Assembly (NCBI GenBank): GCA_029561255.1
Contig: JAKQJH010000134.1
Span: 1-64,000 of the forward strand
Origin: Bacteroidota bacterium
Lineage (GTDB): Bacteria > Bacteroidota > Bacteroidia > Chitinophagales > Chitinophagaceae
Direction of reading: 5' to 3'
Length of the DNA: 64,000 bases
A model generated the notes under the pieces. It saw nothing but the letters and a program-made list of their open reading frames with translations, was not told where the DNA came from and did no database searches. This document shows, piece after piece, positions 46,501-55,963 of the stretch (positions are counted from its first letter, which is position 1; each line of letters opens with the position of its first letter). The position numbers were made by a program, and so were the translations under genes.

Positions 46501-48634
46501 TACCGAAGTGCGTACTGGCAATGAAAGCGATGGATCCCCGCTGGTCCGCCAGTACAAATTTTTCCGAAAGGGTTTCTTTGGTTAAGAAACGAAGTGTGTT
46601 GAAATTATAGAAATTACCGGCATTACAACCCATTACAATGGTAATCGGGTATTTGCCTGCATTATTATACTGATCAGGATTATCAAGGTTGAACTCAAGC
46701 GTGGTGGCGGAAGAGTGACCGAAATAAGTCATCACCCCGATACCCGTTTCAAACAGCTTGTACAGACGTTCACTGCTGGCTTGTTCCACCGGAGCAGAAG
46801 ACACTTTACTGAAGGTATTCACATTTGCACCATAGAAGGTATCGGCAACAATTGACCGGTAACGCTCCATATCTGCTGTAAGGATCGCTCCCAGCGAACC
46901 ATCAGCGGCTCCGATTACATGCACTACATTTTTCTGCCAGGCCCTGTCTGCAATCAGCGGACTGGAGAAAGCCTGAGCCTGTTCATACTGCCTTACTTTA
47001 GCAAGGTAAACCAGTACTTCATCACCTGAAATGGTCGACAGGCGGCCGATCGATACTTTTGGAATACCGTCCCCTCTTGAATCACATGCAAGTAAGTTAT
47101 CGGAAGCAGGAAATCCAAAAGAAGGTATAAACGAAAGTCGCTCCACATCCGGGTTTGATTCATAACTCCGGTACTGTGTATAATTCAGGCCTTTACCGAT
47201 CAATATAATATTCTTCACCGGGGCACTGTAACGGGCACGTGTCCAAAGAATGAAATTCCGGATAGCGGCCGGGCTTTTTTTAACGCCCAGTCCAAACTGG
47301 TCATACAGTTCATCAATCAGGTACACTTTGGCATTATGACTTCCACCGGCGGCAGAACTACGGTAGGTTTTATATTCTTCCACCGGATTGGCCCCTGAGG
47401 TAGAGGACTGCATAACAGGGTGAGTAATGATCAGGTAATTTCCCTGGTTGGCAGCAGTAAGATAATTAACAAAATTCCGGGTTTGCAGGCTGGTCACCTG
47501 GAAAATCGGATAATTAGGATACTGACCAAACATGATCAGTTTCCGCTTTACGGAGGAAGGCTCCAATACTACTTTAATCAGGTTTGGATTGGTGATATCG
47601 GTTACATACCTTTTCCCATTGGTAATGTCATAGATAACAGGACTGACTCCTCCATGGGTGAAATTTACGATCTCTAAATAGTTACCGGCTGGGTTGGCTT
47701 CCAGTTCAAAACGGAAATTACTCCCGCCGCCAAAATTGAACAAGCGGGGATAAACCAGTTCGGTCTGTGCAATCGCCATCCGGTCATTGGAAATACTGGT
47801 TGCATTCTTTACCGCTACTGAAGCTGTGCCTGCACTGATCAGCGAAGCATCAAAAGTGGTTTGAAATTTTTTGTAGTCAAAGAAATCCATGGTCTGGGTG
47901 GCCACCAGGGTATTATTTATCCTGACTTCCACCTGGCGTGGATTGAGTGCATTTCCAGAAGCATTGATCTTTATTAAAGGGGCCGGGGCACCCGCACCAT
48001 TATAGGGGTACAGGTTAGCCATGCTTTCAGTACGTGTTACATTCGTACCAATATCCGGAGAAGCCCATCCTTCACCCTGATCATAGGAAGAAGAATACAC
48101 ATACTCCCCTACAACCGCGGCATATCCATTATTAATCCTGCTCTTATAATAAATTCCCTCTGTATGAAGAAAATATGGCTCCACAGTTAAAGTGGTAGGC
48201 AGCGCATTAGCAGTCGGAACCAGCCGGAGATTGGCACTGGCCGCATTAATAGTCAGAAAGTAGGAAACTGTATCTGTTTCAAGACTCCATTTGTCATTCA
48301 GCTGGTAATCCGCATTCCGGTACAATTCATTATCCGATTTACCATCATTCATTTCTCCCCAGAACTCAAGATAATCACCCGCGCCTAAGGTACCGGTCTG
48401 CACCGTTGTGTACATGGGCACCTGTTCTCCCTTTCTCCATAATTGAAAGTCCTGGGCAGGGGTGTTACCAATACCCAGAGAAGCCAGCACAGGCTGACTG
48501 ATCCGGTAAAGTCCGTTAACACCTACTTTAAATTTATAATAGGTTTTGGAATAGTCAATCCATTCATTATTGTAGGTCTGCGACTGGGCAGCCAGACCGG
48601 AAATAAGAAGTAGCAGAAGTAAAAGTCTTTTCAT
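43505..48634 (-). CDS. porU: Type IX secretion system sortase PorU (gingipain-type C25 peptidase)
   Basis: 1709 residues with a signal peptide ([18 protein letters not shown]). The peptidase C25 core lies around residues 420-800: [11 protein letters not shown] with the catalytic His (about 640) and [11 protein letters not shown] with the catalytic Cys (about 670). PorU cuts the C-terminal signal of T9SS cargo and transfers it to the A-LPS glycolipid at the cell surface. The far C-terminus itself ([16 protein letters not shown] ... [20 protein letters not shown]) looks like a type A CTD-like domain, as known for PorU. 30 bp downstream of porV on the same strand. Confidence 0.93.
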   Translation of the reverse strand: MKRLLLLLLLISGLAAQSQTYNNEWIDYSKTYYKFKVGVNGLYRISQPVLASLGIGNTPAQDFQLWRKGEQVPMYTTVQTGTLGAGDYLEFWGEMNDGKSDNELYRNADYQLNDKWSLETDTVSYFLTINAASANLRLVPTANALPTTLTVEPYFLHTEGIYYKSRINNGYAAVVGEYVYSSSYDQGEGWASPDIGTNVTRTESMANLYPYNGAGAPAPLIKINASGNALNPRQVEVRINNTLVATQTMDFFDYKKFQTTFDASLISAGTASVAVKNATSISNDRMAIAQTELVYPRLFNFGGGSNFRFELEANPAGNYLEIVNFTHGGVSPVIYDITNGKRYVTDITNPNLIKVVLEPSSVKRKLIMFGQYPNYPIFQVTSLQTRNFVNYLTAANQGNYLIITHPVMQSSTSGANPVEEYKTYRSSAAGGSHNAKVYLIDELYDQFGLGVKKSPAAIRNFILWTRARYSAPVKNIILIGKGLNYTQYRSYESNPDVERLSFIPSFGFPASDNLLACDSRGDGIPKVSIGRLSTISGDEVLVYLAKVRQYEQAQAFSSPLIADRAWQKNVVHVIGAADGSLGAILTADMERYRSIVADTFYGANVNTFSKVSSAPVEQASSERLYKLFETGIGVMTYFGHSSATTLEFNLDNPDQYNNAGKYPITIVMGCNAGNFYNFNTLRFLTKETLSEKFVLADQRGSIAFIASTHFGIVHYLDIMNTKTMGAASVSHYGKTLGEVMRESVAQVYNLTTQNDYYARFHTEQATLHGDPAIRFDGSTDKPDYAIEEPLVKVNPSFISVAETHFKVDAKFVNLGKALNKNIVVEVKRTYPNLTTEVIRRDTIPGVRYMDSLSYAIDIVATRDKGLNRISICLDADNTVDELYETNNCITKDIYIYEDEARPVYPYNYAIVNNPALKLVASTANPFGVLKQYVMEMDTTEFFNSPLKVSHTQSSSGGVMEFVHGMNLRDSAVYHWRVAPVPASGQPSWNKSSFVYLSNSGPNSSDLGYNQSDFYQLSKSTYNRIKLDSATHDYKFGNVYQNLFLKMGTYVTSGSSSAAAFSVAINGIANIRLTSWFQSLVFNVFDPVSFRPWRNVVLRAATNFPNDLGDGRFRSHAPMNLSGVLTPYNFEYRYTTPEFRKRMMDFMKDSIPDGHYVVVRNFTLDPNTFGGAPNFPIAYANDWAADESLYGAGNSLYHYLKNAGLSGIDSFYRPRPFGLVYKKNDPSFAPKWVFGAGVVDNPTLSVDCPTVDTVGFITSPLFGPAKAWKQLKWRGSAEPAGDTTTLNVIGITADGDEMPLYTGLTPLQQDFDLSDVDAEEYPFLKLQMRSSDNIHFTPYNLRYWRVTYQPVPEGAIAPNLYLNVKDTVDVGEPYQFKVGFKNVSEAPFDSIKVKMVITDKNNIPHIIPQPRTRPLPINDTLQIGAVVATGTIPGANTVYVEANPDNDQWEQYHFNNFAFRNLYVKPDSLNPLLDVTFDGMHILNRDIVSSKPDIIIKLKDEAKWMALDDTSLLTLQVRYPNGSLRRFYFNNDTLQFNPAGQVPVNDNTATLNFRPYFEQDGEYELIVSGEDKSANEAGAIEYRVLFEVINKPMISNMLNYPNPFTSSTAFVFTITGNEVPQNIKIEIMTVTGKIVREITKDELGPLRIGRNITEFKWDGTDQYGQKLANGIYLYRVITNLNGKALDKYKAQGDDTNKYFNKGYGKMYLMR

Positions 48635-48664
48635 GGATCAATAATTTATCGGGTACTGACAGAT

Positions 48665-49777
48665 TTAATTAGCATCGTTTTTGTTTCCCACCAGGTTGAA
48701 CCGGAGTGAAAAAACATGGGTAAATAACGGATTGGTCTGGTTGGCCAGGTTGGTAAAGGCATAATCAACCGAAAAGTTCTGGATTTTAAAACCAGCTCCG
48801 GCACTCGGCTGGTAAATCCAGACCCGCTTTTGATTCACCGTATCCCCGTCATACAGGGCTTTCTGGAAATTGTTGATACCACCGCGGAGGAAGAAAACAT
48901 TATTGATATTCAGCTCCAGTCCCAGTTTAGGATCAGCACTTACCGGATCGGCACTGATCACCGTATTCCGCTGTCCGTCAAATGTGAGGTCAATATTAGC
49001 TTCTGCCAGTAAACTGGATTTCTGTCCCACTTTAAATTCACGGGCGATACCCAGCACAACCCTGGGTGCCGTTAATTCGGTGGACTTAACCGGTATCTCA
49101 TTATTGGTCAGATAGAGTACTTCTTTTTCTTTTTCTGTAAAGGTGAAAGACCAGGCATTAAATGTGCTGGTAATATCACGGGCCGCTATACCAAAGCGCC
49201 AGTTCTTGCTTTTGATTTGCAGACCGGCATCCAGGCCAAAACCCCAGGCTTTGGCAAACTTGCCCACACTGCGGTGAATCACTTTGGCATTCAGTCCAAA
49301 GTCAATATTCTTATTTGCTTTCTCTTTTAATTTCTGGGCAAAGGAAAAAATAAAGGCATAATCTGCGGAAGAGAAAGACTGGATATTGTTGTAATTAATG
49401 GATCCATCGGGTTCCACCAGGAATAAGGTGTTCATGATATCGTCCACCGCAAAACGTAAACCGGTGATACCGATGGTTCGCTTATTTCCTGAAGTAGGAA
49501 GGGCAATGCTTGCATAATCATACTTACCGATGCCGGCAAAATATTCAGCATGCATGAGGTTTACTTGTGGATGATCTTTGATGTTGACCAGACCGGCGGG
49601 GTTCCAGTAGCCGGCAGTACCATCATTCACGGTGGCGACCTGAGAGCTGCCCATGGCCAACCCTCGTGCACCAGCCCCGATATTCAGGAATTCATTCGAA
49701 TATTTCCTGAATTGAGCATGAGTAACCTGAAACAGCGTGGTGGTAAGCAGTAGCAGGAATAAGCGGTTCGTTTTCAT
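48665..49777 (-). CDS. porV: Type IX secretion outer-membrane protein PorV (LptO)
   Basis: 370 residues with signal peptide (NRLFLLLLTTTLFQVTHA) and the PorV/FadL-like barrel opening NIGAGARGLAMGSSQVATVN..AGYWNPAGLV; many alternating strands and a terminal Phe-rich strand (THVFSLRFNLVG). PorV shuttles cargo from the Sov translocon to PorU for attachment. Close linkage to porU supports PorV over the paralogue PorQ. Confidence 0.9.
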   Translation of the reverse strand: MKTNRLFLLLLTTTLFQVTHAQFRKYSNEFLNIGAGARGLAMGSSQVATVNDGTAGYWNPAGLVNIKDHPQVNLMHAEYFAGIGKYDYASIALPTSGNKRTIGITGLRFAVDDIMNTLFLVEPDGSINYNNIQSFSSADYAFIFSFAQKLKEKANKNIDFGLNAKVIHRSVGKFAKAWGFGLDAGLQIKSKNWRFGIAARDITSTFNAWSFTFTEKEKEVLYLTNNEIPVKSTELTAPRVVLGIAREFKVGQKSSLLAEANIDLTFDGQRNTVISADPVSADPKLGLELNINNVFFLRGGINNFQKALYDGDTVNQKRVWIYQPSAGAGFKIQNFSVDYAFTNLANQTNPLFTHVFSLRFNLVGNKNDAN

Positions 49778-50025
49778 TCACTGATTTTTCAAAATAAGCA
49801 ATGGATTAAATTACTTGTTTTCGATTAGGTATTGGATAGCTTGTAAAATTAATCTTTACCCTTCTAAAATCATAACATTGTGGAGGGTTTAGACTAATCA
49901 TTGAAAACGAATATTTTACATGAATATTGCCCCGGCAGGGCCTAAATCTGCATTCTGCCTTATTTTTGCTGGATTATTAGGGGTAATTACATATCCCCCC
50001 ACATTGACAATCAATTAATTAAAAA

Positions 50026-51303
50026 ATGAACCTGATCGAAGAATTACGCTGGAGAGGCATGATTGCGGATATAATGCCCGGTACGGAGGAACAATTAAAC
50101 AAAGAAATGACCACCGGATATATCGGCTTTGACCCAACAGCCGACAGTCTGCATATCGGTAGCCTGGTCCCGATTTTACTGCTCGTTCATTTTCAGAAAG
50201 CCGGCCACAAGCCCATTGCCCTCGTTGGCGGAGCCACCGGAATGGTGGGGGACCCCAGCGGAAAAAGTGAAGAAAGAAACCTGCTCAGCGAAGAAGCCTT
50301 ACAAAAAAATGTGGCGGGCGTAAAAGGCCAGCTGGAAAAATTCCTTGACTTCAACCCGGCCCTGCCCAACGCAGCAGAAATGGCCAATAACTATGACTGG
50401 TTCAAAGGCATCTCCTTTATAGATTTCCTGCGGGATGCGGGCAAACATATCACGGTGAATTATATGATGGCCAAGGATAGTGTGAAGAAGAGAATTGAGG
50501 GCGAAACGGGCATCAGCTATACGGAATTTGCTTACCAACTGATGCAGGGCTATGATTTCTACTGGCTGCACCAGCATAAAAATTGCAAACTGCAGATGGG
50601 TGGCAGCGACCAGTGGGGTAATATGACCACCGGCACCGAACTGATCCGCCGTAAAAGCGGTGGGGAGGCTTTTGTTTTTACCAATCCCCTGATCACGAAA
50701 GCCGATGGCGGCAAATTTGGTAAAACAGAAAGCGGGAATGTATGGCTGGATCCGGTACGCACTACTCCCTACCAGTTCTATCAGTTCTGGCTCAATGCCA
50801 GTGATACCGATGCGGAAAAATGGATCCGCATCTTCACTTTCCTTACCCGGGATACCATTGATATGCTCATCCATGAACACCAAATGAATCCTTCCGCCCG
50901 GGTACTTCAAAAAACACTGGCGCAGGAAATTACCACGTTTGTACATGGAAAAGAAGAGTATGAAAAAGCCGTGGAAACCACCCAAAAACTTTTTGCCAAT
51001 CAAAACGCACCGGCCGAAAGCCTGAGCACCGAAGACCTGGAAGGCATGGAAGGTGTGATCAAAGTGGATTTTGCAAAAGACAAAATCGTGGCAGGCACCG
51101 ATATCGTTTCATTCCTGGCCGAAACAGGTATTCTCTCCAGTAAAGGGGAAGCCCGTAAATTGGTTGAGGGTGGCGGGATCAGTATCAACCGGAAAAAAGC
51201 CGATGGGGTGAAAATGACGATTGACAGCAGCCTGTTACTTCATGACAAATACATCCTGGTACAAAAAGGAAGAAAGAATTACTACCTGGTACAGGCTGTT
51301 TAA
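50026..51303 (+). CDS. tyrS: Tyrosyl-tRNA synthetase
   Basis: 425 residues. Class I motifs: DSLHIGSLVPILLL (HIGH-like, about 42-55), QLMQGYDFYWLHQH, QMGGSDQWGNMTTG and KFGKTESGN (KMSKS-like KFGKT, about 230). C-terminal S4 RNA-binding domain (SSKGEARKLVEGGGISINRKK). Charges tRNA-Tyr, encoded 17 kb away at 33272. A TATTTTTG box (49961-49968) about 58 nt upstream of ATG is the probable promoter; no T-box is visible. Confidence 0.97.
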   Translation: MNLIEELRWRGMIADIMPGTEEQLNKEMTTGYIGFDPTADSLHIGSLVPILLLVHFQKAGHKPIALVGGATGMVGDPSGKSEERNLLSEEALQKNVAGVKGQLEKFLDFNPALPNAAEMANNYDWFKGISFIDFLRDAGKHITVNYMMAKDSVKKRIEGETGISYTEFAYQLMQGYDFYWLHQHKNCKLQMGGSDQWGNMTTGTELIRRKSGGEAFVFTNPLITKADGGKFGKTESGNVWLDPVRTTPYQFYQFWLNASDTDAEKWIRIFTFLTRDTIDMLIHEHQMNPSARVLQKTLAQEITTFVHGKEEYEKAVETTQKLFANQNAPAESLSTEDLEGMEGVIKVDFAKDKIVAGTDIVSFLAETGILSSKGEARKLVEGGGISINRKKADGVKMTIDSSLLLHDKYILVQKGRKNYYLVQAV

Positions 51304-51311
51304 ATAATAAA

Positions 51312-51953
51312 TTGAAAAAGGTTTATTTTATCAGCGGATTAGGGGCCGACAAAAGGATTTTCTCCTTTCTTGACCTGTCCTTCTGTGAACCGGTTTTTAT
51401 AGACTGGATCACCCCGCTGAAAAATGAAAAGCTGGAAAGTTATGCGCTGCGGCTGCGTCAGCAGATTCCGGAAGAATCACCCTGGATTGTAGGCATATCC
51501 TTTGGCGGAATGCTGACGGTGGAAATAGCCAAGGCCGACCCTGCAGTACACGCCATTATTCTTTCAAGCAATAAAACAAAGAAGGAATTCCCGGTCTATT
51601 TCAGGGCGGGACTTTACCTGCCACTCTATAAATGGAGCCCGGCCCGTTTGTCTAAAAAATTCACATTACGTACAAGCTCCCTATTGGGCGGAACGAATGA
51701 AGCAGAGAAAAAACTGCTGCACCAGATCATCCGGGAAAGTGATATCCATTTTGTACGCTGGGCCATCAGCGCCATTCTGCATTGGAAGAATATGACTGTT
51801 CCGGAAAATATTATTCACATACATGGAACGGCAGACAAACTCCTTCCCTCCCGGTATGTAAAAGCAGATTATTTAATTGCGGGTGGCACCCATGTGATGA
51901 CACTGGATAAACACCCCGAAATCAGCCAGCTGTTACAACAATTAATTCAGTGA
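51312..51953 (+). CDS. Alpha/beta hydrolase
   Basis: 213 residues from TTG 51312, the only start that keeps the first strand KVYFISGLGADKRIF. Nucleophile elbow GISFGGML (Ser about 64), HGTADKLLPSR (acid about 178) and GGTHVMTLDKHPE (His about 194) complete a Ser-Asp-His triad. No signal peptide; cytoplasmic. 8 bp downstream of tyrS. Substrate unknown; could be a thioesterase- or esterase-type enzyme. Confidence 0.8.
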   Translation: MKKVYFISGLGADKRIFSFLDLSFCEPVFIDWITPLKNEKLESYALRLRQQIPEESPWIVGISFGGMLTVEIAKADPAVHAIILSSNKTKKEFPVYFRAGLYLPLYKWSPARLSKKFTLRTSSLLGGTNEAEKKLLHQIIRESDIHFVRWAISAILHWKNMTVPENIIHIHGTADKLLPSRYVKADYLIAGGTHVMTLDKHPEISQLLQQLIQ

Positions 51954-52613
51954 TTTTATGGTAGTCCACATCGCGTCGGCGAGAAACTGGTTCCCTTTTG
52001 CATTCATGTGGACCCGGTCGTAGGTCAGGATTTCCTTTTCTTTATTCTCCGGGTTATTGGCCAGTTCATAATCGATAAATTTCTTCCGGAGATCAATTAA
52101 GGGGAGATTGTTTTTCTTCGCGATGTCCCGGATAATATTGCTGTACCGGTTCAGGTCACCATCTAGGGGATTGCTCATATCCGTCTTCTCCCCTACCACA
52201 GCAGGTGTGCAAAGAACGGCTTTGATATTTTTCTCATTCAGTTTTCTAAGTATAGCCGAATAGAATTTTTCAAACTTATCCGGATCCGTACCCGTACCCA
52301 GCAGGGTCTTGTGCCACACATCATTCACCCCCACATAAATCACTACAATATCCGGATTCTTGGCCAATACATCCTCTTCCATACGCAGGTACAAATCATA
52401 CACTTTGTTCCCGCTGACACCTGCTCCGGCAAATTCAAAACTTCCGCCCTTCCCTTCTGCTTTACTCATACTGTCCACCCGGGTAACATACCCACCCGGC
52501 TTAACACCGAGTTCTGTGATGGAATCGCCAAAGAAAATTACTTTGCTCTTCTTTTGCGGAACAAAGGCAAGGCTGGCTATCAGTACTAAAAGTAAAAGGA
52601 TTGTTTTTTTCAT
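51942..52613 (-). CDS. Exported SGNH/GDSL hydrolase
   Basis: 223 residues with signal peptide (KKTILLLLVLIASLAFV). Blocks of the SGNH fold: IFFGDSITELG (Ser), GAGVSGNKVYDL (Gly), IYVGVNDVWHKTL (Asn) and YDRVHMNAKGNQFLAD (Asp and His). Such enzymes cleave esters of lipids or acetylated glycans. Convergent with the alpha/beta hydrolase, overlapping by 12 bp. Confidence 0.9.
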   Translation of the reverse strand: MKKTILLLLVLIASLAFVPQKKSKVIFFGDSITELGVKPGGYVTRVDSMSKAEGKGGSFEFAGAGVSGNKVYDLYLRMEEDVLAKNPDIVVIYVGVNDVWHKTLLGTGTDPDKFEKFYSAILRKLNEKNIKAVLCTPAVVGEKTDMSNPLDGDLNRYSNIIRDIAKKNNLPLIDLRKKFIDYELANNPENKEKEILTYDRVHMNAKGNQFLADAMWTTIKSLN

Positions 52614-52639
52614 AACTAACGATTAATACTGCAATATAA

Positions 52640-52675
52640 AACAAAAGCACCCTGTTAGTGCAGGATGCTTTTGGT
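52640..52675 (-). terminator. Intrinsic terminator of the S9 peptidase gene
   Basis: Minus strand AAAAGCATCCTG / CAGGGTGCTTTT (52643-52672, one mismatch-like T-G pair) with T-rich flank, about 20 bp past the S9 stop. Confidence 0.75.
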
Positions 52676-52694
52676 AGAATTTTAGTTGTATTGT

Positions 52695-54623
52695 CTACTT
52701 TTTTTCAGCTGCAGCAGGGGCAGCCAGGTGTTTGGCAAAAAAACCCTCCATGGCCTTGTAAAAATCAATCTGGTTTTTCTCATTGGCAAAACCATGACCT
52801 TCATCATCTTTTACCATATATTCCACTTCAACACCCCGCTTCTTCAATGCTTCTACCATCTGGTCACTTTCGGCTTTATTGACCCGTGGATCATTGGCTC
52901 CCTGGGCGATAAACAACGGAACTTTGATCCGTTCTGCATGTAAAGCAGGCGATACTTCTGCCAGCAATAAACTGTCCTTCACGGGATCACCCACCAGTTC
53001 CTGGAACATAGCTTTATAGGGTTCCCAATAAGGCGGAATGGTTTTCATAAATGTAAACATGTTCGATACGCCAACATAATCCACGGCACAGGCATACAGG
53101 TCGGGTGTGAAGGTCACCCCGGCGAGAGTGGCATATCCTCCATAACTGGCACCATAGATTGCCACTCTTTTGGGATCTGCTATCCCTTCTTTAATCAGCC
53201 ACTGCACGCCATCCGTTATATCATCCTGCATGGTTTTCCCCCACTGTTTGGCTCCTTTCAACCAGAATTCTTTGCCATACCCGGTGGAACCCCGGAAATT
53301 CATTTGTAAAACAGCATACCCGCGGTTGGCCAGGAATTGTATTTCCCCGTTATACCCCCAGTTGTCCCTGGCCCAGGGTCCCCCATGTGGATTGATGACC
53401 ACGGGCAGGTTTTCAGGATCCATTCCTTTGGGCAAGGTCAGGTAACCATGGATAGTCAGCCCGTCCCTTGATTGATAAGTAATGGCTTTCCTCGCGGCCA
53501 TATCGCCTTCTTTTAACCAGGGAAAAGCATCTGCCAGGAATTTGGTTTCCCCTGATTTTTTATCATAGAAATAATATTTAGCCGCCAGTTTATCATTCCC
53601 GGTCCATACTACAAATTTGTCTTCGGCATCATTATTCCCGTAAAGTCCCACTTCATATCCGCTGAATTTTTCCTTCATCTTCGTATACTCCGCTTCAGCT
53701 TCCTTATCCAGGAAATGATGTTCGCCTTTCCACGAAGTGAAGTTGACGGACTCGAGTACTTTTCTTTTGGCAGACCAGGAAAGCCCGTCTACATCATAAT
53801 CTGTATTGGTATATAATTCTTTTACTTCCTTTCTGGCCGCAAGGTCATACTCGATCACGGCTGTTTTATCCCGGCCGATATTGGATGTCGCGTACAGGTT
53901 TTTGTTATCAAAAGTAAAAAGCTGGATACCGAAATTGTCTTTATACGTAGTGGTCAGTAGAGAATCGAAAGGAGTTGTTTCCGTGGCCCGGTGATAATAA
54001 GTCGTATTCACCCCATCTGTTTTACTGGCGATCCGGATCAGCCCGGTATGATCGGTGTACCAACCATCAAAGTTTTTATCATTCTGATAAAGCACTTTCA
54101 TTTCCCCGGTTTCAATATTGATACTGTAGGGATCCATAAAGCGGGGATCCCGTTTATTTAGCTGGACAATGACTTCTTTTTCTTTACCAGGTACATACCG
54201 GAGGTCATCAAGTATTCCTGTCCTTACTTTAGGGAAAGGGGTTAGTGCTTTGGTATCCTTGCCATCCATACCCACAGAAAACAATTGGAAGTTTTCATCC
54301 CCACCCACATCCTGCAGGAATAATATCCGGCTGCCTTTCCAGCGGTAGTCATAAATATTACGGGTGGAATCATGGGTTACCGGCACACCGGTAGTATCGG
54401 TAATCTTCCGGACAAAAACATTGGTATGACCCATATGGGGTGACAGGTAAGAAATGTATGCTCCATCCGGTGAAAGCTGCCAGCCAAAATTTTCCGGATT
54501 CTTAAAGAAATTCTCCACCGGAATGACCGGGGGCTTTTCTTCTTTGGCCTTTGTGTTACAGGCGGCTGTTAACAGGAAAACAAATGCTGATAAGACCAGC
54601 ATCGTCTTTTGAAATAATTTCAT
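52695..54623 (-). CDS. S9 family prolyl oligopeptidase-type lipoprotein
   Basis: 642 residues. Lipoprotein signal with Cys in LLTAAC. N-terminal beta-propeller (about 40-380) with repeated strands, C-terminal alpha/beta hydrolase: GASYGGYATLAG (Ser about 491), GANDPRVNKAESD (Asp) and KDDEGHGFANEKN (His). Acylaminoacyl- or dipeptidyl-peptidase class; probably peptide scavenging in the periplasm. The upstream 54624-54710 spacer shows no clear -7 box. Confidence 0.9.
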   Translation of the reverse strand: MKLFQKTMLVLSAFVFLLTAACNTKAKEEKPPVIPVENFFKNPENFGWQLSPDGAYISYLSPHMGHTNVFVRKITDTTGVPVTHDSTRNIYDYRWKGSRILFLQDVGGDENFQLFSVGMDGKDTKALTPFPKVRTGILDDLRYVPGKEKEVIVQLNKRDPRFMDPYSINIETGEMKVLYQNDKNFDGWYTDHTGLIRIASKTDGVNTTYYHRATETTPFDSLLTTTYKDNFGIQLFTFDNKNLYATSNIGRDKTAVIEYDLAARKEVKELYTNTDYDVDGLSWSAKRKVLESVNFTSWKGEHHFLDKEAEAEYTKMKEKFSGYEVGLYGNNDAEDKFVVWTGNDKLAAKYYFYDKKSGETKFLADAFPWLKEGDMAARKAITYQSRDGLTIHGYLTLPKGMDPENLPVVINPHGGPWARDNWGYNGEIQFLANRGYAVLQMNFRGSTGYGKEFWLKGAKQWGKTMQDDITDGVQWLIKEGIADPKRVAIYGASYGGYATLAGVTFTPDLYACAVDYVGVSNMFTFMKTIPPYWEPYKAMFQELVGDPVKDSLLLAEVSPALHAERIKVPLFIAQGANDPRVNKAESDQMVEALKKRGVEVEYMVKDDEGHGFANEKNQIDFYKAMEGFFAKHLAAPAAAEKK

Positions 54624-54710
54624 TGTATTTTTTTAATGGTTAAGAAAGGCGGGGGCGGGTTTATCAGTTCTGAAAGGGTGGGTATAATGTCAAGTTACGA
54701 TAATCCGGAT

Positions 54711-54739
54711 AAAAAAAGCATCCCGTATACCGGAATGCC
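54711..54739 (-). terminator. Intrinsic terminator of the cyanophycinase gene
   Basis: Minus strand GCATTCCG-GTATA-CGGGATGC (54718-54738, one T-G pair) followed by TTTTTTT. It lies beyond the heptamer array that follows the cyanophycinase stop. Confidence 0.8.
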
Positions 54740-54742
54740 TTT

Positions 54743-54788
54743 CCTATTTCCCATTTTCTATTTACTATTTACTATTCCCTAATTACTC
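54743..54788 (-). repeat. Heptamer tandem repeat at the cyanophycinase stop codon
   Basis: Minus strand: TAATTAG (contains the TAA stop), GGAATAG, TAAATAG, TAAATAG, AAAATGG, GAAATAG, all with period 7. The units carry TAG, and 7-bp spacing places TAG codons in successive reading frames. Confidence 0.85.
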
Positions 54789-55679
54789 CACATCCACCTG
54801 TTTCCGGATCACGGATCCATCGCTGGCTTCCGGCAGGTACTCCCGCTCTTTGATCAGGTAACCATTGCCTTTCTCGCAGAAATGGACTTTCATATTTTCA
54901 ATACTGATCGGATTTCCATCCGGGATATCCGCAATATTACTGTGCCTGATTTCGTGACCATCCACAATCACCACCAGTCCGCTGCCAATAGCTTCCATCC
55001 GGTTGCCCCCTGTTACCAGCATGCCGGTATCCTCCCCAAGCCCGATACCGATACAACCGGGATTTCCAGCCACAGCCTGTGCCAGCCGGCCAAACCGGCC
55101 TCGTTTTTCAAAATGCGAATCAATAATAACATTACTCATAAATCCCAGTCCGGTAGTGATCTTCACTTCGCCTTTCAGGTGAGCACGGGTCGCATTCCCT
55201 TCATAGATCATCGTACTGCTCATGGCCATCGCACCGGCTGAGGTACCGGCAATCACAAAACGCTCTTCTTCCTGGTATCTTTTCTTAAGGATATTGAGAA
55301 ACTCTGTACCTCCGTCCGTTACACTCAGTCTTAACTGGTTGCCTCCGGAAAACATCACCGCATCACAAACCCGGATCCGCTCCAGGTATTCCTCAATCTG
55401 CGTATCCTGCCGGTTGCGGATATGCAACAACCCGATATTGGTACAGCCGATTTTTCCAAATGCATTCAGGTAGTTTTCCCCCACTTCGTAAGGAATGGTG
55501 GAAGCAGTAGTGATCACTTCGATCCGGGAATTGACACCCCCGGCCTCTTCCACTACACGACGGAGAATACCCAACTCGAAGAAATTGAGGTTATTGCGGC
55601 GGAATTCACCATTTTCCAGGTCCGTGCCCTTATCCTCGGCACCTCCAATGGCGATCAGTTTTCCTTTAGGATGACTCAT
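54783..55679 (-). CDS. cphB: Cyanophycinase
   Basis: 298 residues of the peptidase S51 fold: GGAEDKG at the start, VMFSGGNQLRLSV (about 108-120) and the nucleophile Ser in AGTSAGAMAMSS (S147). It cuts cyanophycin, the Asp-Arg polymer, to beta-Asp-Arg dipeptides. No signal peptide, so it acts on the intracellular polymer. A TACATTTG box (55707-55700) lies 20 nt upstream. The synthetase gene is 1.7 kb away with the aminotransferase gene between them, which supports a cyanophycin locus. Confidence 0.95.
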   Translation of the reverse strand: MSHPKGKLIAIGGAEDKGTDLENGEFRRNNLNFFELGILRRVVEEAGGVNSRIEVITTASTIPYEVGENYLNAFGKIGCTNIGLLHIRNRQDTQIEEYLERIRVCDAVMFSGGNQLRLSVTDGGTEFLNILKKRYQEEERFVIAGTSAGAMAMSSTMIYEGNATRAHLKGEVKITTGLGFMSNVIIDSHFEKRGRFGRLAQAVAGNPGCIGIGLGEDTGMLVTGGNRMEAIGSGLVVIVDGHEIRHSNIADIPDGNPISIENMKVHFCEKGNGYLIKEREYLPEASDGSVIRKQVDVE

Positions 55680-55923
55680 TCATCGGGATTTGATTCGGAC
55701 AAATGTAGAAAGAAAAATGTTTAGAAAGTACTATAGCAGAAAGAGGCTGTAAGAAGGGTTTATTGTGTCTTAAAGTAGATAGTGGTTTAGATTAGGGTTT
55801 AGAAGGTTTATAAAGGCATTAGCATTAACACGCCCTCTTTTATCCTCCGAAGCAATTGAGAGGAGGGTTTCTCTCTTTTTCTCTTTTGACCTCTTTAGTG
55901 CCGCCCGCAGGGCCTAGAAAAGT

Positions 55924-55960
55924 TAGTAGTTAACAGTTCGTTGTTAGAAGTCAACAGACC
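55924..55960 (-). repeat. Heptamer repeat 3 bp past the aminotransferase stop codon
   Basis: Minus strand from about 55960: TGTTGAC, TTCTAAC, AACGAAC, TGTTAAC, TACTAAC with period 7 and consensus CnnnTAA in a shifted phase. The 284-bp spacer 55680-55963 holds nothing else recognisable. Confidence 0.75.
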
Positions 55961-55963
55961 TTA

